A DNA stretch of 64,000 nt from Macrolepiota albuminosa (Eukaryota > Basidiomycota > Agaricomycetes > Agaricales > Agaricaceae). The position numbers and the translations under genes are program-made. Shown piece after piece: positions 12,201 through 22,637 of the stretch; positions within the stretch are counted from its first letter, which is position 1; each line of letters begins with the position of its first letter. The notes under the pieces are model-generated. The model did not search any database and was not told the origin of the DNA. It saw only the letters and a list, made by a program, of their open reading frames with translations. The stretch is from positions 732,258-796,257 of the forward strand of contig JAMWFC010000084.1 in assembly GCA_027475525.1 (NCBI GenBank), written 5' to 3'.

Positions 12201-14084
12201 ATGCCATCTGTCAGTTGTCATTCTGTCTGCCGTCGGCGCTATCACTGATTGGATCTGCTTCTTGCCGTGCGTGGCCATCAAATATTGCCAAAATTGGTTG
12301 GTTAGCACACGCTAAGGTATCCCGGACCTGTGCCATGTTGCCGTAGCCTGCCGTTGATGCGCTAATCCTGTATGGGGTCCTATCAATGGTTTCATACATG
12401 TTATTCAATTGCCTATTTTGGCCCTTTGCAAAGACCAACCTATTTCGACCTGGCTACACCCTATCATTCCGTATCAACCTAAACCATATCAGGCTCCATT
12501 GACTTTTAAGACCAACCTATTTCGACCTGGCTACACCCTATCATTCCGTATCAACCTAAACCATATCAGGCTCCATTGACTTTTTACACGGCCAGTATCT
12601 ATAACGTCGCTAAGCCATATAATGATCTAAAGATAGTCGAGGAACACAGACCCTTACGGAAAGATAGTTGCAACCTTCCATATTCGGCGGTACCTCGTAG
12701 CGCCAAGGCTAAGTCAGAAGACCAACGAGTTGATCAGGTTAGGAAATGGTTACAGGATTTGCGCCGACCATCAGACCTGATGGATACGGAATACGCCATC
12801 TTCATTCGATATGCAACGACTTTCTTTATGGTTGAAAACCGGCTTTGGCGACGAAATAGGGCTGGCGCTCACAAATTAGTAATCAAACCAGAGGGCCGCG
12901 TTAGGATTTTGCGCGCTATGCACGACAACTTGGAACATCAAGGACTCTATGCGACGTGGGCAAATTTATTGGAACGTTTTTGGTGGCCTCAAGTTAGCGC
13001 CAATATCGCGTGGTATATTTGCACTTGTCATCTCTGCCAAATCCAGCAGACGCGCCAGGTGCTTATTCTCCCAACTGTAGCGACTCCAGCACCCTTGTTT
13101 GGAAAGATATATATCGACACTATGCACATGCCCAAGTCGGGGTGCTACAAGTACATTATCCACGGAAAATATTCTTTGGTACATTGGCCGGAGTTCCGTA
13201 TGCTCCAGTGGGAAAATACCGACGCTATAGCTAAGTGGCTCTTTGAAGATGTTATTTGCAGGTGGGGAGCCCTTCACGAGATTGTTACAGACAATGGAGC
13301 GCCGATAGTTAAGGCGCTTACCTACCTCGCTAAGAAATACAACATCCACCATATTCGAATCTCAGGATACAATAAATGCGCTAACGGTATAGTGGAAAGG
13401 CCGCATTTTGACGTACAACAGGTGCTATTTAAGGCGGTAGATGGTGACAAAAGTCGATGGAGTGAAGCGACTTATTCGGTCTTTTGGTCTGAACGAGTTA
13501 CCATACGGAGGAGGATGGGCTGTTCTCCTTACTATGCGGCAACTGGCACCCATCCCCTGCTTCCAGCGGACGTTGTGGAAGCGACATACTTACAGCCTCC
13601 ACCTAACTCAATCCTGTCCTCTACGGATCTGATCGCTAGGCGCGCCATTGACTTACAAAGACGCATGGAGGATCTAGAGCGCCTACACGAGGTAGTATTT
13701 CAAGCTAGATGACAGGCCACATTATGATTTGAAAGCGAGCATAGCGCTACTATCCGAGACTACAACTTTACAGCTGGCACTTTAGTACTAATGCGCAACT
13801 CGAAAATTGAAGTCACCCACAACAAAAAGATGCGACCCCAATACCTAGGACCCCTCATAGTAGTTTCCCGCAATAAGGGAGGTGCCTACGTACTCTGCGA
13901 GTTGGACGGCTCAGTTTTGCATCGACTGGTAGCAGCGTTTCGACTCATTCCCTACTTAGCGCGTGAACATATTCCACTACCTTTGCCGGCGCTGGACATT
14001 GACACTGCCAAGCTTCGAGAGCTGGAAGAGACTGAGATGGTGGACGATGACGAGAACACTCTGGATGAAGACGAGGAGCAATAA
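9223..14084 (+). pseudogene. Pol of element A: reverse transcriptase, RNase H, integrase
   Basis: In the -1 frame relative to gag-protease, starting at the conserved GTGTTTTC. RT blocks: RSRWFCVLKKNGKLRIVHS, DLYVGYDERLIHP, LPMGWTNSVPIFHDD and the active site LSFIDDVGVKGP (FIDD for YxDD). RNase H (VILAVDTSYIAVGFFLCQ, ESRYSQPKLELYGLF) follows. A solo LTR interrupts the linker at 11387-12385. Integrase has the HHCC finger (ILRAMHDNLEHQG, CHLC), catalytic D (IDTMHMPKSG), D (IVTDNGAP), E (IVERPHFD) and a GPY-like end (YLGPLIVVSRNKGGAY); no chromodomain, but an acidic tail. In-frame stops: TGA 11004, TAG 11367 (B has TGG), TGA 13710 and TGA 13725 (B has CGC and CGA). Duplications at 9791 and 12431 shift frame artificially. 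Confidence 0.88.
11387..12385 (-). repeat. Solo B-type LTR inserted in pol of element A
   Basis: Reverse complement of the element B LTR: it starts tgatgacgcccaaag (complement of the LTR end) and ends ggtcctatca (complement of TGATAGGACC). Length is 999 bp, or 922 bp after removing the 77-bp duplication at 12036-12189. Flanks are ACGG on the left and ATGG on the right, a 4-bp target duplication differing by one C/T transition. The pol frame resumes directly after it (HG, then FIHVIQ). A solo LTR is the normal product of LTR-LTR recombination, so a full B-family copy once stood here. Confidence 0.88.
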
Positions 14085-14265
14085 ACTTATATGAAACGCA
14101 AGGCGCTAACTTTTAGCACCCCTGGAGATCAGACTTAGGCAACCCGAAATCCAGAAAAGAATAAATACACAAGCGGTACTAGTATACAGGGAACAGGCGA
14201 TTAGACTACAACTGCACCTAATGGAACTACCCTAAAGATGCAGACCGTCGACATGGACCTTTCAC

Positions 14266-15830
14266 TTAATCTTTAGGTTGCCTGCAGGTGGGAGGAGCGC
14301 CTGGAGGTGGCGCATTAGCAGAGGGAACGGGAGGAACGGGAACGCTAGAAGGAGGCGTGGGCGGAGCACCTGGGCGAGAAGCACGATGAGCGCCTAGAGG
14401 AGCGGCCGAGGGGTTTGGGGATGAGTACCACCCGTCCTCATCCAGGCGGGACTCAAACAATGGGTAAGGAAAGGCTGTGCGTGCTAATATAGCCCGACGC
14501 ACATCAAGATTGACAAGTGGGGGAAGGGGGAGCCAGGAGAGACTCTTAGAGACATCATGGAGTTAACCACCTCAGGTTAGGAAAAGATAAGAACTAACCA
14601 AGGTTCCCGTTTCGCAGAGTAGGCTGGTCAGACTCAGAGCGTTACCTGTGACTGGCTCCTGCACAATGCATGAGTATTACTCACGACCTGCACTAAGGGA
14701 AGGTGTACGGTGACTATGGATGGGTCGACGTCGATCATCCATTCCTCGGAAGCGGTGAGAAGAATCCAGTACCTGCGTACCAGAGTCATTGTATTTCCAT
14801 TCTCGTGTGGAAAACTGCCAGTAGGCATGAGTGCGAGGAACTGTTCTAATCAGTCTAGGATAGCGGGACGGTACAGGCATTCAGGCTCATCAAGGAGAAG
14901 GGGAACTACTGGCATGAGGTGATACTGACTGGGTTAACCGCGCCAGAACCCATAAAGTACCTCAAGCTACTTGCAGGGTTGTGGATACTAGGGAATTCTT
15001 ACATGCGCAAAACAATCACGAGAGAGGGCAACAACAACGATGCAGTTCATATAACTACGACAAAAGAAATCAAATATCTAAAATCTGTCAGTCCAGTGGC
15101 ACCATGGAAAAGAAGAAGCTAACTTACATAAACGACATGGGAGACGGACAAGCATCAAGGCCCGGGCAGAAGGAGAGGCCTGGGAGGCCTCCAGCCTTCA
15201 GCAGGACCACGAAAAAGCCGGCCACCGGTAGACGAGCAGGGCGCCTAGTGAAGCGATGCGTTAGAAGGAAGAAAAGAGGTAATAAGGTAACAAACCAGGT
15301 AGTGACTCTCCTCCAGCAGCAGCTCAAGACGTTCTTTCATTTCCTTGGTCATGATTTGCTTGATTTGAAGACTATCAGAAGAGAAGGAGGGCGAAAAAGG
15401 CAAGAGCGCACCTGAAAAATCTGACTCCAGTTCTTCTCCATACCAAATCGGGTCAGCGGCAGCTCATCGTTCCAAATCTCGCAAGCCGCACAAAGGAGCT
15501 GACAGCGACAACCTAACTCAACGACTCCGTCGGTCAGCCCGGGCACGCCGACCGCCGGGTAGTGGTGGAAGAACGAGGTAGCGTGTTCCAGGAAAGTAGG
15601 GGGATCAATCATGATATGAGCGTGATCACAGTGGGGGGTCCACACGATGCCGGTTGGGCTTTCCATCGCAAAGACTGATGAGATGCTGTCGAGGCATGGG
15701 CAATTTATAGGACTTGGACAGTGTTTCAACTAGCGACAGCATGGGAGGGCACTTCTCAAGGGGCTTGGACCCTGACGCAGACACGAACCAATAGGATGCG
15801 CTTGAACTAATGTTAGGTCGCACAAAGAGG
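14266..15830 (-). other. Element A-specific antisense coding-like region, unknown function
   Basis: Between integrase and the conserved antisense gene, element A has about 1.9 kb absent from B, where integrase is followed after about 0.4 kb by the antisense gene. Its minus strand shows exon-like open segments: near 15700-15420 (SPTGIVWTPHCDHAHIMID, then CRCQLLCAACEIWNDELP) ending at a GTGCGC donor, near 15350-15300 (MTKEMKERLELLLEESHYL) ending at GTTTGT, near 14830-14700, and 14520-14266 (ILARTAFPYPLFESRLDEDG followed by a Pro-rich tail and stop at 14266). I do not recognise the protein and have not established a complete splice model. It may be captured host sequence or an extra element gene. 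Confidence 0.4.
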
Positions 15831-16195
15831 AAGTTAACCTTCGAGATCTAGCGCTTATAGCCACCATCACCGAATAACCACAAGCGATCAGTGGCACTCT
15901 ATTTCTTATACATTAAAACTTCTTGCATGAATCGACTTATTTTTCTACAGACGATACCTATTTCTTCCTAGGCTGGCGCGATATTGGCTATTGGGTCGCG
16001 CTGGTAATAGGGGTTTTTACGCCATGATGATTTACTGAGTGTTTCCCCTTTTTCTTACTTTGTGTTTTGATTACTTACAAACTGACAATTTCGAAACAAA
16101 GGGGGGGGAGCGTTTATTTTTGGCTAGGGCTACCACAAACTACGTATCAAAAATTTTAAAAGTCCATAAAAGTCCAAAGCGCTACGGGTCGGCGA
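15831..16195. other. Short non-coding stretch of element A
   Basis: No ORF of note. It contains atgatgatttactgagtg (about 16024), which aligns with a similar string in element B near 26763 (atgatgacttactgagtg), so this marks where the two elements become homologous again downstream of the A-specific segment. Its conservation outside coding sequence suggests a shared 3' signal for the two head-to-head transcription units. Confidence 0.4.
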
Positions 16196-18778
16196 CTACA
16201 CATCAGATGCGGAGGGAGCAGGATCACCCAATGGAAGCAAGTCCCCGTCCTGAATGGCGTTACTCGCTTGCCACTCAAGCGCATCGCGGAGGGAGCAGGA
16301 TCACCCAATGGAAGCAAGTCCCCGTCCTGAATGGCGTTACTCGCTTGCCACTCAAGCGCATCAGTGATGTCGTCATGGAGCTCAAGCAGGAGGAGCTCAT
16401 GGCACGCTAAGGTGGAGACACGAGGACGTAGGAGGGCGAGTTCACGACCAATGACATTGGTCGCGTCCTCGACCTGGCGGAGTTGTTGGTGAAGATTGGC
16501 GGCAGGGCGAAGGGGAGTGATGGGATAAGAGAACTCATTCCCAAGCCAAGGGTAGGCATCGCCAGAAACGTGCATGGAGGGGGGAGGAGTCCAGAAGGGA
16601 TCGAACTTAGCGGAGGTCAGAGAAGGGGCGAACCGACTAAGAAATGCAGACTTACTCGAACAGTTACGGGGGCACGTGGGGTCCATTCATGGCGCTCATC
16701 ACCTGGGGACATGGCCCTAGCGGAGGAAAGGTGGATGCCATAAGAAGGCAAGTACCTCCAGCGGCGACGGCGCTCACCCTGAGCCACTAAGGTCCCTTTG
16801 GACTCAGGCGTGGTGGAGGACTCGCAAGTACTAGGGAAGGAAGACAGGCTATGAGGGGGAGTAAGAGAAGGGGTAATAGGAAGAGCGACGGGGGAGGCGC
16901 TAGCCGTGACAGGTTCAGGAGCAGGGGTAGCGCCGGCAACCGACATCACGACATCTTTGGCGGGAGGAATATTCACGACGGCAGGAAGCGAGGGAGTAGG
17001 GGACCTGGCGACAAAGAGGTTAGCGCAACCTAAACAGGAAAACACAAACACTACACACTGATTACCACTGGGGCCACTCTGATAAGGGTTAGCGGCGATA
17101 GGGGGAGTAATGCAAAGCAGAAGAGCGCGTACCGCCAATAGCGCATCGGTGTCGACTACAGGCCCAGCCTCATCATCATCCTCGCCCTCAGCATCCCTCT
17201 TGGTATCCTCGCCTTTATCAGTAGATGACTCAGTAGAAGACAAGACCACGGGAGTAGCAGGCACTAGCTTCCAGCGCTTACCGGAACTCTTGCTAGGAGA
17301 GGCAACAATGGGCTTACGTTTTGAAGGGACAGGACGATGGGGAGAGCGGGCAAAGGGGGCTGCAACGGTGGTACCATCTTGGGTGGTGGGAAGTGCTAGG
17401 CTTGCAGTGCTAATCACAGTGGGCTGACGAGTAGCGGCCAGATCACGTTGTTGCAGGACGAAGGCCTGGGCGTTACGAACTAAGACTGCACGCTTGTAAT
17501 TGCGTTGCATGATGGCATCCCTACCACGTTCACGAGTACGAATCCCATTGAAGGCACAGCCCCGTTTCAACGCATTGCAACGGTAGCAGGGAAGAGAGGC
17601 GGTAGGAAACCAGCAACCCTCGGGATTGTTTTCAGACCAGCATTTATCGCACTGAGAAAGAAGTTAGCGACGTCATCAACCTTTCAGGGACGAACAAGTA
17701 CTTACTGCGCCAATCTTCGCCCTAAAAGCGCGGCGCTCCACGGGCACCACTGTAACCTTCTTCTTAGCACCAAGTACTTGGACACCAGCCGGGAGGCCGG
17801 TATCAATAACTGTAGTGTTGCAACGAAGGCGCAACAGATCACAAAGCTCCACGTCAGTAAACATAGTCTGGTTGGGCGCCTAAGGAGGGCTCTATCAGGT
17901 GCTAGAAATAAGCAATCTTAAAAGGAAACACTTACGACATATAAAGGGGCGACGCGAGCAGGGAGATTGACCTGAGAAGCAAAGTTAGTAGAAGAACTAG
18001 AGGCAAGAAGACAAGGACGCACGGTATGTTTAGGAGGGCAAGCAAGAGCAGGGGGCACGCGATTAATAACCATGGCGAAGTTATGGGGGGGAAGGCGAGA
18101 AATAGTATGAGTAGGTCCAGGCCGGGGCTCACTGGCGGTAACGGCAATCCGTTTGATGGCCGAATGAGGAGGCGCAGTACGAGTGGGAGAAGTGATGATG
18201 GGTGCAGTACGAGCGGGAGAAACATCACCACGAAAAGGACTACCAAGAATGGGAGGAGGTAGAACAGAGACAGGAGCAACAGGAGGAGCGGAAGGAACGG
18301 TAGAGGCCGACGGGGCACTAGGAAGACTGGCAGCGGTGGGCGACATAGCAACTGACTACTCAGGGTTAACATGGAAAATGTGAGGAAGAAGAGGAGGGAA
18401 CTCACTTCGCCAACCTCGGTACTAGCCAGCAGGGCATCAATCTCGTCGGATAAAGAAGGAGCCTAGTATGGGCGCTGAACCTTAGCGCCACGAACCCAAA
18501 AATCAAACCTAAAAACTTACAAACAAGTCCGCAAACGGTAGTAACCAATCAGCACCCTCATATTCACAGTACCGAGCCATGCACCATTCACGAACCTCGA
18601 CGCCCCGCGCCCAGAAACTGTCAGAGCCGTGGACCACAAGCCAGTGCCAATAAAGTTGCATAATGCCAGGGACAGTTTGTGGCGCATTGGCGGGACCGAC
18701 AGACTTAGCGCAATCAAATAAATAGGAGGCCTTAGCCAGGAAATTGCGAAGAGCAGAGGCATTGAAAGGAGTGGACAT
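16196..18778 (-). CDS. Antisense spliced gene of element A with six-Cys cluster, unknown function
   Basis: Runs opposite to gag-pol. Exon 1 (18778-18521) starts MSTPFNASALRNFLAKASYL, includes VEVREWCMARYCEYEGADW and ends PFADLF at a GTAAGT donor. Exon 2 (about 18460) encodes APSLSDEIDALLASTEVGE before GTGAGT. A Ser/Pro-rich exon follows (about 18350-17990), then FTDVELCDLLRLRC (about 17865-17705). An exon opening after ttctttctcag has CDKCWSENNPEGC and CYRCNALKRGC (about 17660-17560), spacing CX2CX8CX8CX2CX6C, similar to but not identical with fungal Zn2Cys6 clusters. A basic region (KRAVLVRNAQAF), an acidic Ser-rich part, a YPWLGNEFSYP block and DLLPLGDPAPSA end at 16196. Element B has the same gene with matching exon borders. 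A 77-bp duplication at 16209-16362 disturbs the last exon. Probably nucleic-acid-binding; that is inference. Confidence 0.65.
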
Positions 18779-18915
18779 GTTGGAAAGATGGGAAGGAAAA
18801 CACGAGAAGATGAAGTGCTGAAAACAATTTTTATAAGGTGCCGGCGGCATCATACAGACCATAGCGCAGTCAAATTAATGACGGCGTTTGACTGAGGACA
18901 GTCAATTTTTCAGTC

Positions 18916-18924
18916 GGGGGAAGA
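18916..18924 (+). other. Polypurine tract of element A
   Basis: gggggaaga lies directly before the TGATAGG start of the 3' LTR, the position used to prime plus-strand DNA synthesis. Confidence 0.7.
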
Positions 18925-19008
18925 TGATAGGCTTCTACTCAGACTGAGCACATCAAGGGACATTATAGGCCAACCGACACTTGACGTACTCAGGACTCTA
19001 GCGACCAG
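18925..19008 (+). repeat. 3' LTR of element A, first fragment
   Basis: First 84 bp of the LTR (TGATAGGCTTCTACTCAG...), broken by element B. Continues at 30597. Confidence 0.9.
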
Positions 19009-19947
19009 TGATAGGACCCTATACAGGTTAGGCGCATCAACGGCAGGCTCGGCACCAGCTCCAGAAATCTTGCCGCACTTGTTCCGAACTTAGCGCACGT
19101 GTTCTACCTATTTTAAGCCATTCCCGATGGCCGGACACGGCAAGAAGCAGATCCAATCAATGATAGCGCCGATGGCAGACAGAATGACAACTGACAGATG
19201 GCATCAGTCACTGACGACAGCGCTTAGCAAGAAGCCTGATAATCTATCAAAAACTGACGGACAGCTTGGCGTTTGACCTCGGCGTCTGACACCACTTAGC
19301 GCCTCAATCTGGCGCCTGACACCGCTAAGCCTTTTGGACAGACAGAAGGGTGATGGAGTGATGGTTTAGCTTCGTGATCTGTTGCCTAGCGTTGCTAAGG
19401 CTCTTGAATGGACGGTAGGGATCTGAAACTGTTGGAGCTACTCCTATAAAATTTTCTAGTTTACCGCACTTTGGTGTCATTAGCTACTGGCGACGGTGAA
19501 CTCATTGTAGTATAAAAGTACTTACCGACTTGTAAATCGAACAATAGACCAGAGTTTCCTGCTCCCCTTTCTTCAGTCTCCCTTATGCTCAATATTTCAT
19601 TTACGATCGGCAATGTCGAACTCATTGGCAGTTACAGATGCTCGCCAAGACTCAACACATTTGCGCCTTGCAGCTATGGCAGGCATTATTGACGCTTAGA
19701 CCTCGCTAAGCTTACCGGGTTCTTGCCGCTTACCTTTGCCGTGTTCACTTACCGCTCCTTCCCTAGGTGCTTTACCTTAGCGCTTGACACTTGCCGACCC
19801 CGTTACCAACTTTTCCCCATTTTCATAGGTGCGTTCTCTGGGACCTGCCCGGGACTCCTCACATCACTTATAGCATGCCCAACGCAAGTTTTTGGTATGG
19901 TAACACTATTATTATATTTGTTACTGACCAAACTTTGGGCATCATCA
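19009..19947 (+). repeat. 5' LTR of element B (939 bp)
   Basis: Begins TGATAGGACCC, ends GCATCATCA. The 3' copy (29654-30592) has identical length. Differences I compared in the first 150 bp (a/g, t/c, g/a in cgc/cac, and cgatggcc against caacggct) are transitions only. Confidence 0.92.
19511..19518 (+). promoter_or_regulatory. TATA box in the element B 5' LTR
   Basis: tataaaag in the context tgtagtataaaagtactt, about 430 bp before the LTR end; conserved in the 3' LTR (30156-30163). In the solo copy it reads tactacaatgag with a shifted context near 11815 on the opposite strand. Typical placement for the U3 promoter. Confidence 0.55.
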
Positions 19948-19949
19948 AA

Positions 19950-19967
19950 TTGGAGCCCACCGCGAGG
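19950..19967 (+). other. Primer-binding site of element B
   Basis: TGGAGCCCACCGCGAGGG begins two bases after the LTR and shares its first 13 bases with element A, so both families use the same primer tRNA. Confidence 0.7.
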
Positions 19968-19976
19968 GATCTCTAG

Positions 19977-22637
19977 GGAAGAATTCCGCCAGAAACCCGT
20001 CTCCAGCGTAGGTACCGCCTGCTAGAACAGTTGGCAGAAGGCATAGCTCCTTCCCATCCATCAACTCCACAACCACCTGGTGCCTTACCAGGTCTCTCTC
20101 TTGCACAGGAACTACAGAACGCCACTGTAGACGCATTTCCTGATCTCTTCCTGCATTCCCTCGATTATAGCGCTGACGACCCCTTAGCGTCGCCATTTAC
20201 CGTACCGCAACCAGTCACCCCCATTACTCTGCTAACGCCTCTTTTACAACTCATTTCTCTTACCCCGTCGCCAATCTCTAGAACCCCTTCCCCACAACCG
20301 CTAACTGAACTCGGTACCACCATCACCATGGAACAACAAGTCCAGTGCATGCCGCCACGCAATCACTTTTTGGCACCAAAATGGGACGAGTCCAAGCCAC
20401 GAGAGCTCTCCCAGTATTTTAAGGAATTAGAGTATTTGTTCAGGGATTGTGGCATTACCGACCACACGCAGATGAAGGAGTACGTGGCAAGATACGTATC
20501 GTATGACACGGCAGAGACATGGACAGGCCTTGCCGAGTTTGCCGCCTCTGTTCCTGCCGCCCCACCCGTTCCAGCCCAAGGCGCTTCGTATGAAGGCTGG
20601 AAGATGGCAGTGATCCAGTTGTACCCTGGCACAGAAGAAGCTACCTGATACACGGTAAACAAGTTGCAGAAACTAGTACAGGAATCTTTCGACAACGGCA
20701 CATCTTCACTTGGCGCGTTCTCTACATATTACTGCGAGTTCCAGAAAATCGCTAAGTGGCTTCTGCAGAACGGCAAGCTCTATATTAACGAGGAACGTCG
20801 CCTATTCCAGCAAGGCATCCTGACTTCACTGTGGACTCGTATTGCTCGTCGCCTAGAAATTGTTCATCAGACCCATCACCCTGACGAGCCCTATAACGTT
20901 GCCGACGTCTTTGAAGCCGGTAAATGGGTTCTCAAGGGAACGGACACTGGCGTTGAACTGCAGCGCGCTAGGACGAGCCCACCCCCTGAGCGAACTAACG
21001 GTATCATTCCCATCCCACCTCCTGTTGCCGACTTCGTTAAGAAGGAGGATCTCAACGCTGCCATTACCGCTGCTGTCGCCTCTGCTATGACGCGTATAGA
21101 AACTATAATTACCACTAATCTCGCTAACCGACCCGCTAATGTTCCTGCTAATGGCCCTTGCCACTTCTGTGGAGAAATTGGCCATACTATGACTAGAAGA
21201 CGCTGCGTGACTTTAGAAAACTATATTCGGCAAGGAAGAATTCGAAGGGCTATCAATGGCAAGATAGTCCTCACCACTGGCACCACCATCCCCAACTACC
21301 CAGACAAGAAGTCCTTCCAGGAGCGAGTTGATGGATGGCATAGGCGCAACCCAGGCCAAATCGTTACCGGCATGCTTTCTGGCAACGCCAACCCCGACCC
21401 TGAACAGGCGACCCAACAGCAAATGATCCACGAGGTCTTACACTTCGACAGCGTTGGCGACCACCCTACTTTCTCGCAAGAAGAGCGAATCGCTAAGCTA
21501 CAGCAGGAATTAGATTCGCTCAAGAATCAGGTCTTTGATGGGGTTGAAGTTAAGCAGCCTAAACAACCTCTTAAAGGATACAAGCCAATGCCTCCCGCTA
21601 GCAAGCTACCGACTCCTGCTCCTGCCGCACCGCCTGCTACTACCCCTGCTACCGCTCCAGAACCATCGTCATCCGCTACCGCTCCTAAACCGCCCTTGCC
21701 GCCTCTCCATCCCTACTCAGGAATTCCCGACCGTTATCACGCACCAGCACAACAAAACTTTGCCGCTCCCAAGAAACGTCCTGAGGGTGGCTACCGACCT
21801 ACCGCGCCAATTTTTGACATAGAGAAATCCAACCACGTCTTCAACCGCATTATGAAAACCACCGTCACCTTGTCAGTAGAAGAACTTTGCAGTATTGCTC
21901 CCGATGTCCGCAACCAAGTCAAGACGGCAGTCACTCCTTGACGTCCCTTGGTGACAACCGTTGCCGAGGTCGAGGATCTCGGCAACGCGCTCCCTGGTTT
22001 TTCAGTTACCATCAACTCTTTGGACACTGAAGACTCTCCTACCGACACCATCGCTAACGCCACCTCTGTGGACCCAGTGGAGACCTATCTTAAGTCAGTA
22101 GACCATGGAGAAGACCCGGCCATTCTTACCGTCACTCAAGAATCGCACGCTATCCGCTCAGTAGCGCTAACAGTAGACAATAAGCACAAGGTAGAGGCAA
22201 TTGTGGATAGCGGGTCTCAAATTATTTCTATGGCAGCCAAAGTTGCTAACGATCTGGGCCTTATTTATGACCCTACCGTTATACTAAACATGCAGAGCGC
22301 TAACGGTACGGTGGACAGATCCCTAGGCCTCTCCAAGAATGTGCCGTGCACCCTTGGCAACATCACGTTTTACCTCCAAATACACATCTTACGTTCCCCG
22401 GCATACGACCTACTACTTGGCAGACCCTTCGACGTCTTGGCGCGATCAGTTGTCAAGACAGTTACTGACGACGAAACAACCTTAACAATTAGCGACCCCA
22501 ATTCCGGAATCCGACGAACGGTGCCAACGTTCCCTAGGGGACAACAAAAAGGCGCCCGCGCTAAGCCCCTGGAGTTTACCGACCAGCACGCCAACGAGCC
22601 TCCCCACCGGTGTTTTCACAGACCATCAAGGAGGTGA
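19977..22637 (+). pseudogene. Gag-protease ORF of element B
   Basis: One frame from just after a TAG (19974-19976) to TGA 22635-22637. Capsid-like region HFLAPKWDESKPRELSQYF and MKEYVARYVSYDTAETWTG, zinc knuckle CHFCGEIGHTMTRRRC (again CX2CX4HX6C), Ala/Pro-rich linker (about 21600-21700), aspartic protease IVDSGSQIISMAAK and DLLLGRPF. In-frame stops: TGA 20646-20648 and TGA 21939-21941 (A has CGA at the aligned codon). As in A, conserved coding sequence precedes the first in-frame ATG (20328), which is shared with A. Confidence 0.87.
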
